Assembly (NCBI GenBank): GCA_937862815.1
Contig: CALMED010000006.1
Coordinates: forward strand, 1 to 64,000
Length of the DNA stretch: 64,000 nt
Source of the DNA: an uncultured Chitinophagaceae bacterium
Lineage (GTDB): Bacteria; Bacteroidota; Bacteroidia; Chitinophagales; Chitinophagaceae
Direction: 5' to 3'
Each line of letters starts with the position of its first letter. Within the stretch, counting starts at the first letter, position 1. The notes under the pieces were generated by a model. That model saw nothing but the letters and a program-made list of their open reading frames with translations, was not told the origin of the DNA and made no database searches. This document shows positions 43,844 to 52,465 of the stretch, piece by piece. The position numbers and the translations under genes are program-made.

Positions 43844-45499
43844 ATGAAACGTTCCATTCAAACAGCCCTGCTCGCTCTCCTGGTGACCGGCATGCTGGGC
43901 TCCTGTAAAAAGAAACTGGAGGACGCCTACCAGAATCCCAACGCCCCGGTTCGGGTGCCGGTGGAAACCCTGCTTCCGCAGATGATTTCTTCCATGGCCG
44001 CCAACTTCCTGGGTATTGGTCCCATAAACGACGCCCGCTACGCCAGTATGTATATTCAGTATTTCGGCAGCTACACCGTAAGCGCCACCCTCAATACCAG
44101 CACCCAGTTCGAACGCATGGGTGGCACCACCGGTGCTTCCGATGTGGCCGGCTCCATCTGGAGATCCCACTACTATGACCTGGGACAGAACTGCGTAAAA
44201 ATGATGGAATGGGCCGAAGAAGAAAAGAAATGGGATTACGTGGGCGTGGGAAAGGCCATGTTTGCCTGGAGCTGGCTGCAGCTTACCGACTACCACGGTG
44301 AAGTGATCCTCAAAGATGCCTTCCGCACCGACCTGCTCACATTCAGATTTGATACGGAAGAAGAAGTGTATGCCCATGTACGCAAAACGGCTTTTGAAGC
44401 ACTGGACTACCTCAACCGCACCGGCGACGGGGTGAGCCAGCAGAACCTGGCCAAAGGAGATGCATTCTTCTATAACGGGGACGTAAACAAATGGAAAAAG
44501 TTTGTGTACGCCGTGCTGGCCCGCTCCTACAACCACCTGTCGAACAAATCAATTTACAAACCCGACTCCGTTATCTACTACTGCGACCGGGCGCTCGCCA
44601 CCGCAGATGATGATGCAATGGTTAAATTCCAGGCAACACCCGGGCTTTCGGCCGATAATAACTTTTACGGTCCGCTCCGCAACAACCTCGGAAGTGGTTA
44701 TGCTGTGCGCCAGTCGGCCTATATCACCAACCTGATGAAAGGGACCAACCCGGTTTTCTCCGGCGTGTTTGATCCCCGTATCTGGTACATGCTCCGGCCT
44801 TCCATCAGCGGAGAATTCAATGGCATCACCCTCAACGGAGGCATCGGATCCATCCCGGCCACGGCCAACCGACCGGAAGGTTTCTGGGGTCAGCGTCACG
44901 ACTCCCTGGTACCGCCCGCCAACGATTTACGGGCCCGCTACATCTTCCGCAACGCCAGTCCCATGCCCGTGCTCACCGCCTGCGAAGTGCAGTTCATGAA
45001 AGCGGAAGCCGCCCTCCGGAAAGGAGACCGCACCACCGCACTGGCTGCCTACCGCAAAGGAATCGAGCTCAGCTTTGACATGCTGCAAACGTACTTCTCC
45101 ACCAATGTGCCAACCGACCGGTTGCTGACAACTGCTGTCCGGGAAAGTTTCCTGGCCAACCCGCAGGTGGTACCCACCGCCGCCAACCTCACGCTCTCGC
45201 ACATCATGCTGCAGAAGTACATTGCCCTCTACGGCTACGGCGCACTGGAAACCTGGGTGGATATGCGCAGGTATCATTACACCGACCGCGATGGATCCGG
45301 CAACCAGGTGTATCGTGATTTTGTGGTTCCCTCAGAGACCTCGGTTCCTGCCATCTGGCCCGACAACAACGGTAAACTGGCGTACCGGGTACGCTACCGG
45401 TACAATTCGGAATACGTCTGGAACATCGAAGAACTGAAACGCATCGGCGCGGATGCCCTGGATTGGCATACAAAAGAAGTTTGGTTCTCCAAACCCTGA
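43844..45499 (+). CDS. SusD/RagB family surface lipoprotein
   Basis: A 551-aa lipoprotein (lipobox MLGSC near residue 20), of the SusD-like_2 type. Mostly helical with TPR-like repeats; the conserved NPNAP near the N-terminus, the aromatic KMMEWAEEEKKWDYVGVGKAMFAW-like helix region (about 115-145) and YGALETWVDMRRY near 465 mark the family. It forms the lid on the SusC barrel and captures the ligand at the cell surface. It starts 17 nt after susC. Confidence 0.93.
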   Translation: MKRSIQTALLALLVTGMLGSCKKKLEDAYQNPNAPVRVPVETLLPQMISSMAANFLGIGPINDARYASMYIQYFGSYTVSATLNTSTQFERMGGTTGASDVAGSIWRSHYYDLGQNCVKMMEWAEEEKKWDYVGVGKAMFAWSWLQLTDYHGEVILKDAFRTDLLTFRFDTEEEVYAHVRKTAFEALDYLNRTGDGVSQQNLAKGDAFFYNGDVNKWKKFVYAVLARSYNHLSNKSIYKPDSVIYYCDRALATADDDAMVKFQATPGLSADNNFYGPLRNNLGSGYAVRQSAYITNLMKGTNPVFSGVFDPRIWYMLRPSISGEFNGITLNGGIGSIPATANRPEGFWGQRHDSLVPPANDLRARYIFRNASPMPVLTACEVQFMKAEAALRKGDRTTALAAYRKGIELSFDMLQTYFSTNVPTDRLLTTAVRESFLANPQVVPTAANLTLSHIMLQKYIALYGYGALETWVDMRRYHYTDRDGSGNQVYRDFVVPSETSVPAIWPDNNGKLAYRVRYRYNSEYVWNIEELKRIGADALDWHTKEVWFSKP

Positions 45500-45552
45500 T
45501 TCCAATAAAAGTCAACCACGTCCTCACCAATCTGAACTTTAAACAGACACAC

Positions 45553-46350
45553 ATGAAACGCATACATTTCATTTTATTCATTGCTTTCGCAGGACTTGCC
45601 GCCTGTCAGAAAGAAATCCGGTACAACGCCGCGTTTGAGCCCATCTCGCCCAACAGTATGTTCATCAAATTTGTACATGCCTACCCTTATGCCACCCCCA
45701 GTTATTCGGCAACCCCCAACGGGCCCACCCTGCAGCTCAGCTACAACAACGGCCAGCTGTCGGCCACACCGATTGCACTGGGAGTTACGTATCCTGCCGG
45801 ACCGGATTATGCCCGTGTGCAGGACCTCAGTGCGCTGGATCTGAACATCCGTATGTCTACAGGCATACCACCGGCAGCTGTCCGCGACTCAGCCCTGTTT
45901 ACCTTTAACCTGCCGTTTAATGCCGGTAAGTATTACAGCCTGTTTTTCATGGATTCCCTTGCCAACCCGGCACGCCGCATGCTGGTAGTGGAAGACGATA
46001 TCCGCTTACCCGGCGGCCCCAACCTGTACCGGGTACGATTTGCCAACCTGCTGGCGAATATGCCCGCAGGTACACCCACACTGGAGTTGTTCTCACGCCG
46101 GGCCGGTGCCGTGATTTTTACCAACATTCCTTCCCGGGGTGTAACACCGTTTATTGAATTGCCCACACAAGGCACTACAGGAACCGTCGCGGATACCTTC
46201 CAGATCCGTTACACCGGCAGTACGACAGCCCTGGCAACCCTCAACAACGTAGGCATACAAACACAATCATCCATTACGGTAACAGCAGTGGGACGGGTAG
46301 GAAGTACCGGCACACTCGGACCGCGTGTGCTGTCGCACCGCAACCGCTAA
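45553..46350 (+). CDS. DUF4397-like lipoprotein of the SusCD operon
   Basis: A 265-aa lipoprotein (lipobox GLAAC, Cys about residue 16). The mature beta-rich protein has FIKFVHAYPYA (about 36-46), LSYNNGQLSATP and two more repeats of the same general layout (RVRFANLLANMPAG about 156-169), as in DUF4397. It is probably surface-exposed through its lipid anchor and may act as an extra binding subunit for the SusCD pair. ATG 45553 starts at the signal. The next 20-48 nt hold a strong terminator. Confidence 0.8.
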   Translation: MKRIHFILFIAFAGLAACQKEIRYNAAFEPISPNSMFIKFVHAYPYATPSYSATPNGPTLQLSYNNGQLSATPIALGVTYPAGPDYARVQDLSALDLNIRMSTGIPPAAVRDSALFTFNLPFNAGKYYSLFFMDSLANPARRMLVVEDDIRLPGGPNLYRVRFANLLANMPAGTPTLELFSRRAGAVIFTNIPSRGVTPFIELPTQGTTGTVADTFQIRYTGSTTALATLNNVGIQTQSSITVTAVGRVGSTGTLGPRVLSHRNR

Positions 46351-46369
46351 ATAGCATCCAGCCAACAAG

Positions 46370-46398
46370 AAAGCCCTCTGCCTGCCAGGGGGCTTTTT
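46370..46398 (+). terminator. Terminator of the SusC-SusD-DUF4397 operon
   Basis: AAAGCCCTCTG (46370-46380) pairs with CAGGGGGCTTT (46386-46396), 11 bp with one G-T pair and a 5-nt loop, followed by further T. It lies 20 nt past the DUF4397 stop. Confidence 0.88.
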
Positions 46399-46510
46399 CA
46401 TGCAGTTAACTTCCGCGTGCTGGCAAGGGCAATGGCTGCAGGCCGTACCTTTATGGCAGTAACAACCGGGTAAACGAACGAACGAATCAAACAAAGGTCT
46501 CACAGCATTC

Positions 46511-48922
46511 ATGGTTCCAGGTATAAAATACTGTTCTCTCCTTGCAGTAAGCTTTCTCGTATGCACAGCAGCAAAAGCCCAGCAGAACGATTCGGCCTTT
46601 GCCCGGTTGATTTATCAGCAACGCATGCATTATGAACTCAACCCGGTGGAGTTCTGTTACCTGCAGACCGACAAAGATTTTTACCAGCCCGGCGAAACCA
46701 TTTGGTTCAACGCCTGGCTAACCGCACCATCGGGCTCCAAACCACTCAGCCAGGTGATCTATACCGACCTCAGCGATGCGGCCGGAAACCTGCTGCACAA
46801 GGCCATGTGGAAAGCCGATGACCTGCGTGCACAGGGACATGTACCCCTGCCCGACACCCTGCGCAGCGGTTTGTACCGCCTGCGATCCTATACGCTGTGG
46901 ATGCTCAATCATCCCGTTTCAATCCAGGAGCGTATGATCTTTGTTCTGGGCAGGAAAGACCAGCACCTGGCCTTTGCTTCGGAACCAACACCTTATACCG
47001 TGCAATTCTTTCCCGAAGGCGGACAGCTTACGGCCGGTGTACCCAACCGCCTCGCGCTGCGCATCAGCGACCTCAACGGCCTGCCTCCACCCGTGCATGC
47101 CAAGGTCCATCTCACCACAAGTAACAAAGCTCCCATCCAACCGTTGTTGCTGGAGCAGGGCATCGGACTGCTGGAATGGACACCCGATGTCATCGGCAAT
47201 TACGAACTGGAGCTGCAAGTGCCCGGCCAATCCCCGCAACGCTTTGCAATACCCCCCATCAGCAGCACGGGCGCCAGCCTGCAGGTTTCCAACCTGAGTC
47301 CCACAAAAGTCTTTGTACAGCTGTACCCTTCTGACGTATTCCGCCGGCAACATCCCCGTATTGTGTTTTTAGCCCAACAGGAAGGCCGCACCGTCCAGGT
47401 GCAACCCTTTAACCTCGAAGACCAGGAACCAGCCTTTGTGTTACAGAAAAAAAACCTGGTGAGAGGTCCCTTGCAGGTCACCGTTTTCTCTCCCCGCCTG
47501 GAACCGCTCGCAGAGCGGTGGATCTGGGTGGATGGTCTGGATTCGTCACAGGTTACCGTAACAGCCGACACCCTTTCCACCGAACCCAAGGGCATGAATA
47601 CATGGACCCTCCGTTTCCAGGGACTAACGGATGCCCGGTTGTCGCTGGCCGTCATCCCCGCCGATCTGCCGGCGCCGGCCTTTCTCCTCAACCCCGATGC
47701 AGGGGCATACAGCCTGGCGCTATCACGGCACAACGCTACCCCGTTTATGCTGTCGCACAGTACGAGCCGTGAGCCGGAACAACGCAACCTGTTTCTGGAC
47801 GCCCTATACCTTACACTGCAGCCCAACCGGTTCAGCTGGAATGCGATTCAGCAGCAGGAACTGCCTCCCCTATCCTATTTCTTTGAAACCGGGATCTCGG
47901 TGCGGGGTGTGTTGCAAATAGAAAAAAACCAGCCGCTGCCCGATTCGGGGCAGATAGAAGTCATGACGCTGGGCGCCGACTCCTCCACCATCTTCTCCAC
48001 CACAAGGGCGGATGCGGCCGGCACCTTTGCCGTTAACGATCTCCATTTCCGCAAACAGGCAAAGGTATATGTGCATGCCCGGGGCTCCGATAACCGAAAA
48101 CGCCGGCTGAGAGTGGACATCAAACCCGGCTACGCAGACACCCTCACCGGCCCGCTTACCCCACCGTTGTTCCGGCCTCAACTGCTGAAAATAAACAATC
48201 CGCAGGCAGCAGCATTTATCCAATCCTATGCAGTTTCCACTTTGGGTAAAGAACTCAAAGAGATTATCATCACCGGCAAAAGCCGGCAGGAGCTACGGCT
48301 GGACTCGCTCAACAACGTGCTTACCACGCCCCTGTTCCGGGAATCGGAATACACCAAAGCACCCGATCCCAACTTCGGCTACATCAGCTTTGCCCAGCTG
48401 TTTGAACAGGAGTTTTTCGGACTGCGGTTCAACATGGGGTACGACCGCATCACCGTGGAAGGCGGCACACCGGCTACCGGCCTCGCCAGCAATGACATGG
48501 TAAGCTATTACCTGAATGAAATTCCTATTTCGGCTGAGGAGCTGAATTTCATCGTTCCCTCCGAAGTGGTGCTGGTGAAGGTGAACCGCAACACCAACCT
48601 CCACCTGGGGCAGATGGGATCAGGGCCCAGCGTATTGATCTACACCCGGCAAAAAAACAGTCGCAGTGGTTTGGATGCCGCCACGCTGCAGGGCTACTCC
48701 ATACCCCTTCCCTTCCGGATGCCCGACTACCGGCAGCCGGCCAACCGCACCGCAGAAGACCGGCGTACCACTTTGTTATGGATACCCCAACTGGCGACCG
48801 ATGCAAACGGCAAAGCCAGTATCCGGTTTTATAACAACGACAACGCCCGGCGCTTCCGCCTGGTGATCACGGGTTATCATTCCAACGGTATTCCCTTTGT
48901 GTACGAACAGGTGGTGGAATAA
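46511..48922 (+). CDS. Exported macroglobulin-like protein with isolated TonB-plug-like domain
   Basis: An 803-aa exported protein (signal peptide ending at AKAQ, about residue 24). Near 46-70 it has a macroglobulin MG2-type strand pattern (FCYLQTDKDFYQPGETIWF). Several more beta-sandwich domains follow. Around 585-720 there is a region resembling the TonB receptor plug (GKELKEIIITGKS, YDRITVEGGTP, EVVLVKVNRNTNLHLG, GPSVLIYTRQKN). No barrel follows; the protein ends in one more beta domain. It resembles large envelope proteins of Chitinophagaceae without known function. A short AACG tandem repeat lies just upstream of its start. Confidence 0.78.
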   Translation: MVPGIKYCSLLAVSFLVCTAAKAQQNDSAFARLIYQQRMHYELNPVEFCYLQTDKDFYQPGETIWFNAWLTAPSGSKPLSQVIYTDLSDAAGNLLHKAMWKADDLRAQGHVPLPDTLRSGLYRLRSYTLWMLNHPVSIQERMIFVLGRKDQHLAFASEPTPYTVQFFPEGGQLTAGVPNRLALRISDLNGLPPPVHAKVHLTTSNKAPIQPLLLEQGIGLLEWTPDVIGNYELELQVPGQSPQRFAIPPISSTGASLQVSNLSPTKVFVQLYPSDVFRRQHPRIVFLAQQEGRTVQVQPFNLEDQEPAFVLQKKNLVRGPLQVTVFSPRLEPLAERWIWVDGLDSSQVTVTADTLSTEPKGMNTWTLRFQGLTDARLSLAVIPADLPAPAFLLNPDAGAYSLALSRHNATPFMLSHSTSREPEQRNLFLDALYLTLQPNRFSWNAIQQQELPPLSYFFETGISVRGVLQIEKNQPLPDSGQIEVMTLGADSSTIFSTTRADAAGTFAVNDLHFRKQAKVYVHARGSDNRKRRLRVDIKPGYADTLTGPLTPPLFRPQLLKINNPQAAAFIQSYAVSTLGKELKEIIITGKSRQELRLDSLNNVLTTPLFRESEYTKAPDPNFGYISFAQLFEQEFFGLRFNMGYDRITVEGGTPATGLASNDMVSYYLNEIPISAEELNFIVPSEVVLVKVNRNTNLHLGQMGSGPSVLIYTRQKNSRSGLDAATLQGYSIPLPFRMPDYRQPANRTAEDRRTTLLWIPQLATDANGKASIRFYNNDNARRFRLVITGYHSNGIPFVYEQVVE

Positions 48923-48935
48923 GCCTTTCAGCCAA

Positions 48936-50345
48936 TCAGGCCATGTGACCAAAAAATAAATAGGCCAGTGTGATGGAGGTCATGATTCCCGCCAGGTCGG
49001 CCAGCAACATTGTTCCCACGGCGTAGCGGGTGTTCTTGATGCCTACGGCGCCGAAATAGACGGCGATGATGTAAAAAGTGGTATCTGCCGAACCCCGGAA
49101 CACTGATGCCAGGTTACCGGCAAAGGAGTCGGGGCCGTTTGCCTGCAGGGTATCAATCATCATGGCTCTTGCCCCGCTGCCGCTCAACGGCTTGAGCAGG
49201 GCCGTAGGAAGGGCATCCACCACGCGGGTATCGCCGCCCAGCGTGGTAAACACCCACTTGATTCCATCCATTACCAGGTCGAACACGCCGCTGTTGCGCA
49301 GCAGGCTGATGGCTACCAGCAGGCCAACGAGGTAAGGTATGATGCGGATGGCCGTTTCAAAGCCACCCTTGGCCCCTTCCACGAACGCGTCGAAAATGGC
49401 AATCTTCCTGTACATCGCTCCCACTAAAATAAGCAGGAAGATGAGCAGGATAATGCCGTTGCTGAGATTGGTGGAGAACAGTTGCACGCCCTGTGCATCC
49501 AGTGTGCGGATGTACAGGATCAGGGCCGCAATGACGCCGGAAATGCCCAACACCCACAGCAGAATGACGGACTGCAGCAGGTTGATACGTTGCCGCCAGG
49601 CCACGATGCCCAGGGCCGCCAGTGTGGCTACAAAAGTGGCAATCATGCACGGAATAAAGATATCGGTGGGATGCTGGGCCTTGAGCGCCACCCGGTCGGC
49701 TATGATCACGGTGGGCACAAGGGTGAGTCCCGATGCATGCAGACAGAGAAACATCAACTGCGGGTTGGACGCCCGCGATGGGTTGGGGTTGAGTTCCTGC
49801 AAACTTTCCATGGCCTTGATGCCAAAGGGCGTGGCCGCATTATCAAGCCCCAGCAGGTTGGCCGAAAAATTCATCACCATGTGCCCCATGGAGGGATGAT
49901 TTTTGGGCACATCGGGGAAAATGCGGTTGAAGAACGGACCGATGATCCGCGACAGAAAACGGATCCCTCCCGCATTCTCCGCAATGCGCATAAAGCCCAT
50001 GAAAAGCGCCATGATGCCAATGAGTCCAATGCAGAGGTTGACCGCATCCCGGGTGGTTTCAAATACGCCGTTGGCAGGTTGCAGGCGGTAAACCCGGTAA
50101 CTACCTTCTGCTGCAGCAGCCACTCTTTCTTTTCCCCATACAGCCGACTTCTGCTCCTGCAGCTGGGCCAGCACCGGTGCCGGTAAGACGGCAGCTTCCA
50201 CGGTTCGGGAGGTGAGGGTATCCGTATTCTTCCCGGTTACCAGGTTGCTGAATATGCGCTGCTGCCCCGGCACAAACAGGGCGCTGTACAGGGCTCCGGC
50301 CAGCGCCGCGAGCAGGAAAGCAGTCCAGATACGACTGAGCGACAT
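48936..50345 (-). CDS. SpmA-SpmB fusion, nucleoside-recognition (Gate) membrane protein
   Basis: A 469-aa membrane protein equal to spore maturation proteins A and B joined in one chain. The first half has the SpmA signature ANLLGLDNAATPFGIKAME (about 158-176). The second half has two more Gate-type regions (AFVEGAKGGFETAIRIIPYLVG, about 313-334, and the DSFAGNLASVFRGSADTTFY block, about 405-424). About ten membrane helices. This organism has no sporulation genes in view, so the protein must have another role, possibly as a transporter. A 13-nt gap separates it from the convergent gene. Confidence 0.9.
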   Translation of the reverse strand: MSLSRIWTAFLLAALAGALYSALFVPGQQRIFSNLVTGKNTDTLTSRTVEAAVLPAPVLAQLQEQKSAVWGKERVAAAAEGSYRVYRLQPANGVFETTRDAVNLCIGLIGIMALFMGFMRIAENAGGIRFLSRIIGPFFNRIFPDVPKNHPSMGHMVMNFSANLLGLDNAATPFGIKAMESLQELNPNPSRASNPQLMFLCLHASGLTLVPTVIIADRVALKAQHPTDIFIPCMIATFVATLAALGIVAWRQRINLLQSVILLWVLGISGVIAALILYIRTLDAQGVQLFSTNLSNGIILLIFLLILVGAMYRKIAIFDAFVEGAKGGFETAIRIIPYLVGLLVAISLLRNSGVFDLVMDGIKWVFTTLGGDTRVVDALPTALLKPLSGSGARAMMIDTLQANGPDSFAGNLASVFRGSADTTFYIIAVYFGAVGIKNTRYAVGTMLLADLAGIMTSITLAYLFFGHMA

Positions 50346-50483
50346 AGAATTGAATTTACGGCAGGAATGAAGATTGCAGATTTCCTTTAAACTTCAAAAT
50401 AAATCTGTGCCGGTCTTACCCTCACCTCCGCATCCGTGGATGGATAATTCCACCGGGAGGCTATTCGCCCGGCAGGAAACCCG

Positions 50484-50491
50484 TATCTTTG
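50484..50491 (+). promoter_or_regulatory. -7 promoter box of ychF
   Basis: TATCTTTG is a perfect -7 box. Transcription should begin near 50496-50498, exactly where the large inverted repeat starts. A -33 element is not clear. Confidence 0.55.
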
Positions 50492-50497
50492 CGGCCG

Positions 50498-50599
50498 TTT
50501 TTCCGGTGGCAGTCCCGGCAGCCCAGACCTGTAAGGTTTGCAGCGCAGCCAGCCAGCCCGGCAAACCTTATAGGTCTTTCTGGGCTGCCACCGGAAAAA
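50498..50599 (+). repeat. Large inverted repeat forming the ychF 5' leader
   Basis: TTTTTCCGGTGGCAG (50498-50512) pairs perfectly with 50585-50599. Further in, CCCA (50522-50525) pairs with 50581-50584, and the 14-nt CCTGTAAGGTTTGC (50528-50541) pairs with 50561-50574 with one G-T pair. The loop is 19 nt. The left arm has a 9-nt insertion TCCCGGCAG and the right arm a few unpaired bases. The ychF ATG is at 50624. Confidence 0.85.
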
Positions 50600-50623
50600 T
50601 CATTCATAAACGCACAGATCATT

Positions 50624-51724
50624 ATGGGCCTGAAAGCAGGGATTGTAGGATTACCTAACGTAGGAAAGTCAACCCTTTTTAATGCGGTGAGCAACAGCGC
50701 CAAGGCGCAGGCGAGCAACTACCGCTTCTGCACCATCGAACCCAACGTGGGGCTGGTGGACGTGCCCGACCAGCGGTTACAGGTGTTGGCAGAACTCGTG
50801 CAGCCGCAACGCATCGTACCCACCCAGATTGAAATCGTGGACATTGCCGGGCTCGTACGGGGCGCCAGCAAGGGCGAAGGGCTGGGCAATAAGTTCCTGG
50901 CCAATATCCGCGAAGTGGACGCCATTATTCACGTGATCCGATGCTTTGAGGACGAGAACGTGTTGCGGGAAGAAGGCGCCATACATCCGGTGAGTGATAA
51001 GGAAATCATTGACACCGAACTGCAGCTGAAAGATCTTGAAACAGTGGAGAAAAAGATCCAGCGGATCGAAAAGCAGGCGAAGGCCGGCGATGCCAAAGCA
51101 AAGACCGAACTGGAAGTGCTGCAGAAATGCAAGGACCACCTGGAACAGGGAAAAAGCATCCGCAGCCTCGACCTCAACAGCGCCGAACTGGACCTCATCC
51201 GCGACGCGTTTTTCCTCACCCAGAAAAAAGTGGTGTATGTTGCCAACGTTGACGAAGCCAGCATGCACACCGGAAATCAATACTCAAAAGCCCTGCAGGA
51301 AGCGGTGAAAGACGAAGACGCCGAAGTGATTGTGATGAACAACAGCATCGAAGCCCAGATCAGCGAAATGGACGACCCGGCCGACCGCGCCCTGTTCATG
51401 GAAGAATACAAAATGAAAGAGCCCGCCCTCGACCGGCTGATTCACAGCACCTACCAATTACTGGGGCTGCAGACCTATTTCACCGCCGGTCCGCAGGAAG
51501 TGCGGGCCTGGACCTTTCACAAGGGCTGGAAAGCACCCCAATGTGCGGGTGTGATTCATACCGACTTCGAAAAAGGATTCATCAAAGCCGAGGTGATTGC
51601 TTTTGATGATTACATCGCCTTAAAATCGGAAGCCGCCTGCCGCGAAGCCGGCAAACTGCGCATTGAAGGAAAAGAGTACCTCGTGAAGGACGGGGATGTG
51701 ATGCACTTCCGGTTCAACGTGTAA
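50624..51724 (+). CDS. ychF: Redox-regulated ATPase YchF (Obg family)
   Basis: A 366-aa P-loop protein of the YchF/OLA1 group, cytosolic and ribosome-associated. P-loop GLPNVGKST (residues 9-17), DIAGLVRGASKGEGLGN (about 68-84, switch II) and NVDEAS instead of NKxD at the G4 position, which explains the preference for ATP over GTP. A coiled-coil middle part (about 130-195) and the C-terminal TGS domain follow. ATG 50624 is the family start. Its leader is nearly all one hairpin (50498-50599). Confidence 0.96.
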   Translation: MGLKAGIVGLPNVGKSTLFNAVSNSAKAQASNYRFCTIEPNVGLVDVPDQRLQVLAELVQPQRIVPTQIEIVDIAGLVRGASKGEGLGNKFLANIREVDAIIHVIRCFEDENVLREEGAIHPVSDKEIIDTELQLKDLETVEKKIQRIEKQAKAGDAKAKTELEVLQKCKDHLEQGKSIRSLDLNSAELDLIRDAFFLTQKKVVYVANVDEASMHTGNQYSKALQEAVKDEDAEVIVMNNSIEAQISEMDDPADRALFMEEYKMKEPALDRLIHSTYQLLGLQTYFTAGPQEVRAWTFHKGWKAPQCAGVIHTDFEKGFIKAEVIAFDDYIALKSEAACREAGKLRIEGKEYLVKDGDVMHFRFNV

Positions 51725-51763
51725 ACGGTCGGATGTCTTTTCAAAATAGAATCTTCCAAATAC

Positions 51764-51853
51764 TTTTTCAACACGGAGGCTAAGAGAAGAAGAGGAACAC
51801 GGAGAGTTCACAACTCGGTGTATCTCCCGCACTCCCCGGTCTCCTTGTTGTGC
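51764..51853. repeat. ACACGGAG inverted repeat, copy 2
   Basis: The left part TTTTTCAACACGGAGGC (51764-51780) is identical over 17 nt to copy 1, and a second AACACGGAG follows at 51796-51804. The right arm is degraded (CTCGGTGTATCTCCC, then CTCCTTGTTGTG). It sits between the convergent stops of ychF and the histidine phosphatase gene. Confidence 0.7.
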
Positions 51854-51873
51854 TTTCACCATCAACAACATCC

Positions 51874-52389
51874 CTAAAATTTCTTCCGCTCCAACCGGTA
51901 AATGTTGCCTTTCCGGTGCAGGATAAACAGGTTGTCGTATTCCGTTTCCGGCAAATCGGTGAGCAGGATTTTTCCTGTAAAAGAATTAACGAGATCATCC
52001 ACGGTATTGGAATGTCCCACAATTAACACGTTTCCGTTCCGGAGCGAGCGGACCCGCTGTACAAACAGGTTCATGGTATCGCGTGGCGCGTACAACTGAA
52101 CCGGCACACCCGTTAGGTCACTTAAAGGACCGGCCGTGGATCGGGTACGCATCGTGGGGGTTGAAAAAATATACTTCACACCTTTGTTCAGCAGGAGGTC
52201 CTTCAGGTGCTGCGCCCGTTGCTCACCCGCCGGGGTCAGGGGTACATCGCTGGTTATCATGGCACCACCTGCCTCCATTTTTTCGGCGTGACGAACGATG
52301 TAAATGGTCTGTGGGTTGCAGGATGTTACAAGTACAAAAAGTGCAGCCAGCACCACGACTGTTTTGTTGAAGGAAGTAAAAACGCTCAT
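51874..52389 (-). CDS. Lipoprotein histidine phosphatase (SixA-like)
   Basis: A 171-aa protein with the RHG phosphatase fold. The phosphohistidine motif is IVRHAEK (about 31-37), with TMRTRSTAGPL (about 79-89) and VGHSNTVDDLV (about 126-136) giving the second Arg and His. The N-terminal hydrophobic stretch ends in LVTSC (about 20-24), a lipobox, so the enzyme should be lipid-anchored in the envelope, unlike cytosolic SixA. ATG 52389 is preferred over further upstream starts because it begins the signal sequence. Substrate unknown. Confidence 0.85.
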   Translation of the reverse strand: MSVFTSFNKTVVVLAALFVLVTSCNPQTIYIVRHAEKMEAGGAMITSDVPLTPAGEQRAQHLKDLLLNKGVKYIFSTPTMRTRSTAGPLSDLTGVPVQLYAPRDTMNLFVQRVRSLRNGNVLIVGHSNTVDDLVNSFTGKILLTDLPETEYDNLFILHRKGNIYRLERKKF

Positions 52390-52465
52390 TGAACCGGATT
52401 TTAAATTTTGGGATGTAACCTTTAAATTTAGGAAAATCGTTCTGCACCACTTCAACCACACGTGT

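Noticed and set aside
40704..46350. A polysaccharide utilisation locus around SusC/SusD
   Set aside because: No glycoside hydrolase, polysaccharide lyase, sulfatase or sigma/anti-sigma regulator lies next to the pair, so only a transport operon is supported.
46471..46486. AACG tandem units upstream of the macroglobulin-like gene as a phase-variable repeat
   Set aside because: Only about three units outside the coding frame; too short to support slippage control.
48936..50345. Evidence of sporulation from the SpmA/SpmB similarity
   Set aside because: The fused form is widespread in non-sporulating Bacteroidota, and no other sporulation gene is in the window.
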